This document shows, piece after piece, positions 5,856 to 10,248 of a stretch of DNA of 10,248 nucleotides. Positions within the stretch are counted from its first letter, which is position 1, and each line of letters begins with the position of its first letter. Source of the stretch: Paracoccaceae bacterium (GTDB lineage: Bacteria > Pseudomonadota > Alphaproteobacteria > Rhodobacterales > Rhodobacteraceae). A program made the position numbers and the translations under genes. The stretch spans positions 1 to 10,248 of the forward strand of contig SPLB01000260.1 in assembly GCA_004566265.1 (NCBI GenBank), written 5' to 3'. The notes under the pieces are model-generated. The model was given only the letters and a program-made list of their open reading frames with translations, was not told the DNA's origin and searched no databases.

Positions 5856-6737
5856 TTATGCGTCTTCGGCTGGTTCCAGCTTGTCCTGTGTCCGGGTCGT
5901 AAAGTCTTCGGAGGCATGCCGCTCAAGCAGCTGTTCGCTTGGCTCACCCCAGGAGCGGTTTACCATGCGGCCCCGTTGCACGGCAGGCCGTTCGTCGATC
6001 AGCTTTGCCCAACGCATGACGTGTTCGTAGGAGGCCACATCTAGGAATTGCGGAGAGCCTTCGTAGAGGCGGCCCAGAACCAATGCGCCGTACCACGGCC
6101 AGATCGCAATATCTGCAATGGTGTACTCCGCACCGGCGATATAGGTCTTGGTCGCCAGTTCGCGGTTCAGCACATCCAACTGACGCTTGGTTTCCATCGT
6201 AAAGCGATTGATTGGGTATTCAAACTTCTCGGGCGCATAGGTGAAAAAGTGGCCAAAACCACCACCAACATAGGGCGCCGAGCCCATCTGCCAAAAGACC
6301 CAATTCATCACTTCGGCGCGGGCGGCGCCCTCTTTCGGCAGGAAAGCATCGAATTTCTCGGCCAGGTGAAACAGGATCGACGCGCTTTCAAAGACGCGCA
6401 CAGGCGCGTCGCCGGAGGTGTCCAGCAGAGCCGGGATTTTGGAGTTTGGGTTTATGTCAACAAAACCGGAACCGAACTGGTCGCCTTCGCCGATATTGAT
6501 CAGATAGGCGTCGTATTCTGCGCCTGCGTGGCCCGCTTCGAGCAGCTCTTCGAACATAACAGTGACCTTGACACCATTGGGAGTCGCCAGGCTGTGCAGC
6601 TGGAAGGGGTGCTTGCCTTCGGGCAGCGTCTTGTCGTGCGTGGGGCCTGCGATGGGGCGGTTGATATTTGCAAATTTCCCGCCGTTTTTCTGTTCCCAGG
6701 TCCAGACCGTGGGGGGGGAATATGGGGTGTCGCTCAT
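5856..6737 (-). CDS. yghU: glutathione-dependent disulfide-bond oxidoreductase (YghU-type GST)
   Basis: A 293-residue cytosolic protein that aligns along its whole length with Escherichia coli YghU (288 residues). Shared blocks are VWTWEQ near residue 11, FANINRPIAGPTH near 22-34, TLPEGKHP near 37, SLATPNGVKVT near 49, the NPNSKIPAL cis-proline segment (96-104), the VFESAS glutathione-binding turn (115-120), YVGGGFGHF near 156 and the YTIADIAIWPW helix near 205. The N-terminal thioredoxin-like domain spans about 45-130 and the all-helical GST domain about 140-270. The characterised homologue reduces disulfides of organic substrates using two glutathione molecules; the true substrate is unknown. 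The ATG at 6737 is preceded by GAGG with a 7-base spacer. Codons 7-9 contain a run of eight C (G on the plus strand, 6711-6718). It is divergent from the YHS gene and appears to be monocistronic. Confidence 0.96.
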   Translation of the reverse strand: MSDTPYSPPTVWTWEQKNGGKFANINRPIAGPTHDKTLPEGKHPFQLHSLATPNGVKVTVMFEELLEAGHAGAEYDAYLINIGEGDQFGSGFVDINPNSKIPALLDTSGDAPVRVFESASILFHLAEKFDAFLPKEGAARAEVMNWVFWQMGSAPYVGGGFGHFFTYAPEKFEYPINRFTMETKRQLDVLNRELATKTYIAGAEYTIADIAIWPWYGALVLGRLYEGSPQFLDVASYEHVMRWAKLIDERPAVQRGRMVNRSWGEPSEQLLERHASEDFTTRTQDKLEPAEDA

Positions 6738-7086
6738 CTGTCGTCCTCGCCTCTGGGCAGATTATGGTTCCGAACCCCTCTGGCCCGGCCATCACAGGTT
6801 AAGGGAGATCGCGCGAAGATTCCAAGCACAGGAAGGCTATTTTCTTTCCACCTGGCGGAAAAGCCATCTGTGTCTTCGCCTTTCGTGTTTCCTTACAGCG
6901 CTTTGCGCTGGGCGGAAGAGGGTGTCGATTGCGATGAATATTTCAATTCGATCACGGCGCATCGCTCCGGGGACACAGGAGGACACAGGGACGTGAGCAT
7001 GGGTTCTCAGCGACCACCCTTCGGGTATGTTGCCCCAAAAAGCCCGGTATTTGCGCTGGGTCGGACATCAAACAAAGGATGTGATT
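6738..7086. other. 349-base divergent intergenic region between yghU and the YHS gene
   Basis: No convincing gene, tRNA or RNA structure was found. It should hold the promoters of both neighbours, but no clear -35/-10 pair could be placed. Visible details: a GANTC methylation site (GATTC) at 6818-6822, about 81 bases from the yghU start; an imperfect hairpin built on TTTCC/GGAAA near 6846-6862; a tandem 10-base repeat GGACACAGGA/GGACACAGGG at 6971-6990; and a small ACCC/GGGT hairpin near 7015. AAAGGA at 7074-7079 is the ribosome binding site of the YHS gene. A possible 20-codon reading frame from ATG 6934 has no good ribosome binding site. Confidence 0.5.
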
Positions 7087-7620
7087 ATGAAACGTTTTGC
7101 ACTTATCGGGGCGCTGGCTCTGGGGTTTGTCACTTCGGCGCTGACGACCGTGGCTTTGGCAGGGGAACAGTTCGTAGATCAGACCGGTTATGCTGTGTCT
7201 GGCTATGACGTGGTGGCCTATCGCAGCTTGGATCAGGCGCCGGTGGGGTCTGCGCAGCCCAAAGCTGTTGCGGGTCGTGCGGATATCACCGCTGACTTCA
7301 ATGGTGCGACTTTTGCGTTTGCCACCGCAGCGAACCGAAAAGCCTTCCTTTCCAACCCGGAATATTACGCCCCTCAGTATAACGGTCACTGCGCCTATGG
7401 TGTGTCTAAAGGTGGCAAGGTTCCGGGCAATCCGCATCTGTGGCGGATCGTCGAGGACAAGCTGTTTCTAAACATTACCAAAAACGTCGTGGGTTTTTGG
7501 GAGGAAGACATCTCAGGCCATATCACACTGGCAGAGGGCAATTGGCCGGGCATTGAAAGCAAGCCAGCGTCGACAAACCCAATCCCAGGTTACCAGTCAA
7601 CGGCGCCACTCAAAAATTGA
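7087..7620 (+). CDS. exported YHS domain-containing protein
   Basis: A 177-residue protein with a clear Sec signal peptide: MKRF, a hydrophobic stretch to about residue 23, then ALA at 23-25 with predicted cleavage before GEQ. The mature protein, about 152 residues, is periplasmic or secreted. The YHS-type domain begins at GYDVVAYRSLDQAPVG (about 39-54) and continues through ADFNGATFAFATAANRKAFLSNPEYYAPQYNGHCAYGV (two adjacent segments, about 70-106). The C-terminal half carries the conserved LWRIVEDKLFLN and ISGHITLAEGNW segments seen in this exported family. YHS domains are thought to bind metal in some proteins; His101 and Cys102 are the obvious candidates here, but the function of this family is unknown. 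The ATG at 7087 is chosen over an in-frame ATG at 7027 because it opens the signal peptide and has AAAGGA 7 bases upstream. A strong terminator follows 14 bases after the stop, so this is probably a single-gene transcript. Confidence 0.87.
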   Translation: MKRFALIGALALGFVTSALTTVALAGEQFVDQTGYAVSGYDVVAYRSLDQAPVGSAQPKAVAGRADITADFNGATFAFATAANRKAFLSNPEYYAPQYNGHCAYGVSKGGKVPGNPHLWRIVEDKLFLNITKNVVGFWEEDISGHITLAEGNWPGIESKPASTNPIPGYQSTAPLKN

Positions 7621-7634
7621 CACTGAGCCTTTTG

Positions 7635-7672
7635 AGAAAAAAGCCCCGACCACATCGTTGGGGCTTTTTTCT
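7635..7672. terminator. bidirectional intrinsic terminator
   Basis: A 13-bp perfect stem whose core is AAAAAAGCCCC (7637-7647) and GGGGCTTTTTT (7660-7670), with a 12-base loop. On either strand the GC stem is followed by six T, so it can stop transcription of both convergent neighbours. It lies 14 bases after the YHS stop and 16 bases after the gcrA stop. Confidence 0.95.
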
Positions 7673-7688
7673 TAATTTCTCCAGAAAT

Positions 7689-8297
7689 TTACCGCTTGCG
7701 GTCGCGGCGGGCGCTCATGGGCTGAAACGCCACGCCAACGTGGGCTTCGCAATAAGGTTTACCCTGTTGTACAGGCAGCCCGCAGAACCAAAAGTCGTCG
7801 GTGGCGGGGTCGCCGACGGGCCATTTGCAGGTGCGCTCTGTCAGTTCCATCAGGGTGAGCTTTTTGGCCTTTTTTTCGACCTCGTTCACCTTGGCTAGCA
7901 CCTCGGGGCTGATCTCGTTTGCGGAGGGCTGCGGCGGGAGAGGTTGGCCTGCGGGGATGATCTGTTTGCGCGCGGGTATGGTGGCCGGCCGGGTTTCAGA
8001 TGCGGGCGCGGCCTGCTCAGAAACAGCAGCAGCCGGGCGGGCTGGTTCCGTCTTGGGCTGGGGCGCGGCGGCCGGTTTTGGCGCAGCCTTGGGCGCCGCC
8101 TTTGCGGCGGGCTTTTCTTTGGCCTCCGCCGCCGGTTTGGCGGCCGTGGTGGCGCGGTTGGACAGGCCGAGGCGATGGACCTTCCCGATCACGGCGTTGC
8201 GGGTCACGCCCCCCAGTTCCTTTGCAATCTGGCTGGCCGACTGACCTTCGCCCCACATTTTCTTGAGCAGTTCGACGCGCTCGTCTGTCCAGGACAT
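7689..8297 (-). CDS. gcrA: GcrA cell-cycle regulator
   Basis: A 202-residue protein. The N-terminus MSWTDERVELLKKMW, then SASQIAKELGGVTRNAVIGKVHRLGLS in two adjacent blocks up to about residue 46, is the diagnostic GcrA helix-turn-helix domain. In Caulobacter, GcrA binds promoters carrying CcrM-methylated GANTC sites and acts with the housekeeping sigma factor on cell-cycle genes. Residues about 50-130 form a low-complexity Ala/Pro/Lys linker. The C-terminal domain (about 145-195) has CKWPVGDP, FWFCGLP and KPYCEAH, with Cys157, Cys172, Cys183 and His186 conserved in spacing and possibly binding metal; in the model protein this end contacts sigma factor. ATG 8297 is preferred over the in-frame ATG at 8312 because the family begins at MSWT and GGAAAGG lies upstream. 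It is transcribed alone, divergent from the ABC-2 permease gene, and ends at the bidirectional terminator. Confidence 0.97.
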   Translation of the reverse strand: MSWTDERVELLKKMWGEGQSASQIAKELGGVTRNAVIGKVHRLGLSNRATTAAKPAAEAKEKPAAKAAPKAAPKPAAAPQPKTEPARPAAAVSEQAAPASETRPATIPARKQIIPAGQPLPPQPSANEISPEVLAKVNEVEKKAKKLTLMELTERTCKWPVGDPATDDFWFCGLPVQQGKPYCEAHVGVAFQPMSARRDRKR

Positions 8298-8388
8298 GTC
8301 TTGCCTTTCCAAGCTAACGGCGGCCCCATTGTTGGCCCGCGGGAGGATCCCACAGGCCTGGCGCCGCCATCAAGTTCCGATATTTTCC

Positions 8389-8419
8389 CTTATACTAATC
8401 ACTGCGGGCCGAGATACAA
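8389..8419 (-). promoter_or_regulatory. candidate gcrA promoter
   Basis: On the minus strand, TTGTAT (8419-8414) is followed after 16 bases by TAGTAT (8397-8392), or after 19 bases by TATAAG (8394-8389). This is the only AT-rich spot in the 217-base divergent region between gcrA and the permease gene, and it would give gcrA a leader of roughly 85 bases. The match is modest. No GANTC site was found in this interval, so methylation control of gcrA through GANTC is not supported here. Confidence 0.3.
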
Positions 8420-8514
8420 GGCCCAACGAGGCCTCGGTAAACATGGGTTGCACCCTGTGGCATAGGGGCTATGCAAGGGGCGCTGGCAATCTGAACGGTG
8501 TGAGGGCAAGGCAT

Positions 8515-9324
8515 ATGGATCAGGGTTACAAGGTCGAATTGGGCGAACGGCGCTTTGGCCGCATCAACTGGCTGGGCATGCAGACCCTTGCCTGGCGGGA
8601 AATAAAACGCTTTCTGGTCGTCTGGTCTCAGACCCTAATGGCACCGATGGTCACGGCCGCTCTGTTCATGGTGATCTTCAATATTGCCGTGGGTGAAGGC
8701 CGGGGCGAGGTCATGGGCGTGCCGTTCATGGCGTTTCTCGCGCCCGGTATCATGACCATGACTGTGATCCAAAACGCCTTTGCCAATACGTCGTCATCGA
8801 TTGTGATCTCCAAAGTGCAGGGCAATATTGTGGACACGCTGATGCCGCCCCTGTCGGCGGGCGAGATGCTTGCGGGCTATCTGGCGGGCGCGATTGCGCG
8901 GGGGCTTTTTGTGGGCAGCGGGATTGGTATCGGTCTGATGCTGGTGCTGGGCATTTTCCCGGCCAATGTCTTGGCTGCGCTGATTTTTGTCATCCTGGGT
9001 GCTGCGTTTCTGGGCGGGCTTGGCGTTCTGGCCGGAATCTATGCGCAGAAATTTGACCAGATGGCGGCGATCACCAATTTTCTGGTGACACCCTTGGCCT
9101 TTTTGTCCGGCACCTTTTATTCCGTTGATGCGCTGCCGCCGGTGCTTCAGTGGGTCTGCCACCTAAACCCGGTGTTCTATCTGATTGATGGTGTGCGCTA
9201 TGGAATCTTGGGTGTCTCTGACAGCAACCCTGTTCTGGGCTTTTTTGTCTGCCTAGCTGCGTCGGTTGTTATCCTTGGGATGGCGTGGCAGATGCTGCGC
9301 TCGGGCTATCGGTTGAAGGCTTAA
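8515..9324 (+). CDS. ABC-2 type transporter permease
   Basis: A 269-residue integral membrane protein of the ABC-2 permease family (YadH/NodJ-like). A basic cytoplasmic N-terminus with the family-typical FGRINWLGMQTLAWREIKRF is followed by about six membrane segments (near 38-57, 70-88, 118-142, 148-173, 183-200 and 240-260). Hallmarks are MPPLSAGEMLAGY near 110-122, which follows the coupling helix, and LVTPLAFLSGTFYSVDALP then LNPVFYLIDGVRYGILG near 190-233. Such permeases pair with a separate ABC ATPase to export lipids, glycans or drugs. No ATPase gene is adjacent, so partner and substrate are unknown. It is not the KpsM type expected for the capsule ATPase at the other end of the window. 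ATG 8515 is chosen for the conserved N-terminus and GAGGG 8 bases upstream; in-frame ATGs at 8263 and 8443 would add an unconserved leader. Its last 56 bases overlap the convergent DMT transporter gene. Confidence 0.92.
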   Translation: MDQGYKVELGERRFGRINWLGMQTLAWREIKRFLVVWSQTLMAPMVTAALFMVIFNIAVGEGRGEVMGVPFMAFLAPGIMTMTVIQNAFANTSSSIVISKVQGNIVDTLMPPLSAGEMLAGYLAGAIARGLFVGSGIGIGLMLVLGIFPANVLAALIFVILGAAFLGGLGVLAGIYAQKFDQMAAITNFLVTPLAFLSGTFYSVDALPPVLQWVCHLNPVFYLIDGVRYGILGVSDSNPVLGFFVCLAASVVILGMAWQMLRSGYRLKA

Positions 9325-10213
9325 CCATTTTGCCTGTTCGGCGGTTTACCGCTTCGCGCCAGGCCAGAAGGCCGCCGCCGCCGATAATAATGCCCGCGCC
9401 GATCACTGTGACAAGGTCCGGTATTTGGCCAAAGGCCAGCGCGTCATAGATGGCGGCAAAGACCAATGTGGCATAGGTGAAGGGCGCGATAAACGAGGCT
9501 TCGGCCCGCGCCATCGCGTTGACAAAACAGATCTGCGCACAGGCCATAATCAGCCCCAAAGCGATCAGGGCACCCCATTGCGCTGGGCTTGGCGTTTGCC
9601 AGAACGACAGAGCCACGGTTGTAGAAATGCCAAGTCCAATCAGATTGTTAATCCAGAGAATCTGCAAGGGCGGCTCGCGGCCAGACAGTTTCTTGATAAA
9701 GATCAGCTCTGCCCCCAAGGCGACTGCAGCGCCCAACGCCAGAAGTGCGGCCGGTTGAAAGCTGTCGGGTGTCGGGCGCAACAGCACAATCGCCCCAAGG
9801 ATCGCAAGCGCGGCAGCAAGCCACCGCCAAAGGCCAATCCGTTCACCGAGGAAGGGAATGGCAAACAGCATTCCAATGATCGGGTTCAGAAAAGAAATCG
9901 CGGTCGCGTCCGCCAGCGGGATAAAGGCCGCCGAAGCAAACATCAGGCTGACCCCACCCCAGCCCAGGGTGGAGCGCCCAAGGTGCAGGCCCCAATGTGG
10001 GCGGTGGATCTTCTGGCGGGTCAGAAGCACTGCTGTTGAGATACCAAAAAAGGCGAAAATGAACCGCCCATTGCTGATTTGCAGCGGATGCAGCGGATCC
10101 CCGAGCGTCTCAGTGCCAAGGTATTTGGCCAAGAGCATGGTGGCGGCAATGAACACGGTTGCCGACAGAATAAATGCCAGCGCCAGGGAGGTATTCGGGT
10201 TTTTGGGGGGCAT
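9269..10213 (-). CDS. EamA/DMT-family transporter
   Basis: A 314-residue inner-membrane protein with ten hydrophobic segments arranged as two five-helix EamA repeats, the layout of drug/metabolite transporters. The first repeat ends in the typical SFLNPIIGMLFAIPFLGERIGLWRW stretch (two adjacent blocks, about 107-131), including the GER turn at 123-125, then GAIVLLRP. The second ends at about residue 286. The substrate cannot be predicted; relatives export amino acids, metabolites or drugs. The final 25 or so residues are polar, Ser/Pro/Ala-rich and probably cytoplasmic, and most of them are encoded antisense to the end of the ABC-2 permease gene. The start is uncertain: ATG 10213 has only a weak GGAAAA upstream, and the frame stays open to the window edge without a visible alternative start. 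The neighbour upstream lies outside the window. Confidence 0.9.
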   Translation of the reverse strand: MPPKNPNTSLALAFILSATVFIAATMLLAKYLGTETLGDPLHPLQISNGRFIFAFFGISTAVLLTRQKIHRPHWGLHLGRSTLGWGGVSLMFASAAFIPLADATAISFLNPIIGMLFAIPFLGERIGLWRWLAAALAILGAIVLLRPTPDSFQPAALLALGAAVALGAELIFIKKLSGREPPLQILWINNLIGLGISTTVALSFWQTPSPAQWGALIALGLIMACAQICFVNAMARAEASFIAPFTYATLVFAAIYDALAFGQIPDLVTVIGAGIIIGGGGLLAWREAVNRRTGKMVKPSTDSPSAASATPSQG

Positions 10214-10248
10214 GGGCGTGTTTTCCGGGGGGATTGCCCTGTCAGGCG

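Noticed and set aside
6934..6996. 20-codon frame in the yghU-YHS intergenic region
   Set aside because: No ribosome binding site at a usable distance and no recognisable sequence; chance frames of this size are common.
6048..7208. 386-codon open frame on the plus strand
   Set aside because: It is antisense to yghU for most of its length, then runs through the intergenic region into the YHS gene out of frame. The translation is rich in Arg, Cys and His with no recognisable domain, whereas yghU matches a known family end to end.
7944..8465. Plus-strand frames opposite gcrA with Gly/Arg-rich translation
   Set aside because: They are the complement of the Ala/Pro/Lys linker codons of gcrA, not genes.
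8515..9324. ABC-2 permease considered as the missing KpsM
   Set aside because: Its N-terminal and LSGTFYSVDALP motifs fit the YadH/NodJ group rather than KpsM, and it lies 5 kb away on the opposite strand.
1..10248. Mobile elements, CRISPR arrays, tRNA/rRNA genes, phage or defence genes
   Set aside because: No transposase, integrase, regularly spaced repeats, tRNA-like cloverleaf or long terminal repeats were seen on either strand.

Overview
The window looks like ordinary chromosome from an alphaproteobacterium, most likely Rhodobacterales (Roseobacter group). The main evidence is a clear GcrA cell-cycle regulator, a family restricted to Alphaproteobacteria. The metal-dependent type of KdsA, the moderately high GC content and the style of the capsule-export and ABC-2 permease proteins all fit. 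No rRNA, tRNA, CRISPR array, insertion sequence, integrase or phage gene was seen.

Left part (1-3524, all minus strand): a surface-polysaccharide operon read from right to left. It runs kpsT (ATPase of a capsule exporter), then kpsE (inner-membrane/periplasmic co-polymerase-type export protein with a long cytoplasmic extension), kdsA (Kdo-8-phosphate synthase) and the start of a phosphomannomutase/phosphoglucomutase cut by the window edge. The genes overlap or are separated by 4 and 22 bases. The operon joins the export machine to the supply of Kdo and sugar phosphates. The matching permease gene kpsM is not in this window.

Middle part (3525-7620): a divergent promoter region carrying an 8-bp direct repeat, then a plus-strand pair made of a uracil-DNA-glycosylase-superfamily protein and an SseB-like protein, overlapping by ATGA. 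Next come a small unrecognised lipoprotein gene (minus) of visibly lower GC, yghU (minus; glutathione-dependent disulfide-bond oxidoreductase), a 349-base intergenic stretch, and an exported YHS-domain protein (plus).

Right part (7621-10248): a strong bidirectional terminator separates the YHS gene from gcrA (minus). An ABC-2 permease gene lies divergent from gcrA. It ends tail-to-tail inside the 3' end of an EamA/DMT-family transporter gene (minus), with a 56-base overlap.

Nothing here clearly amounts to a new system. The most unusual points are the large cytoplasmic extension of KpsE, the capsule operon without kpsM, a non-canonical Walker A motif in KpsT, the unrecognised low-GC lipoprotein, the permease without a neighbouring ATPase, and the overprinted 3' ends of the last two genes.
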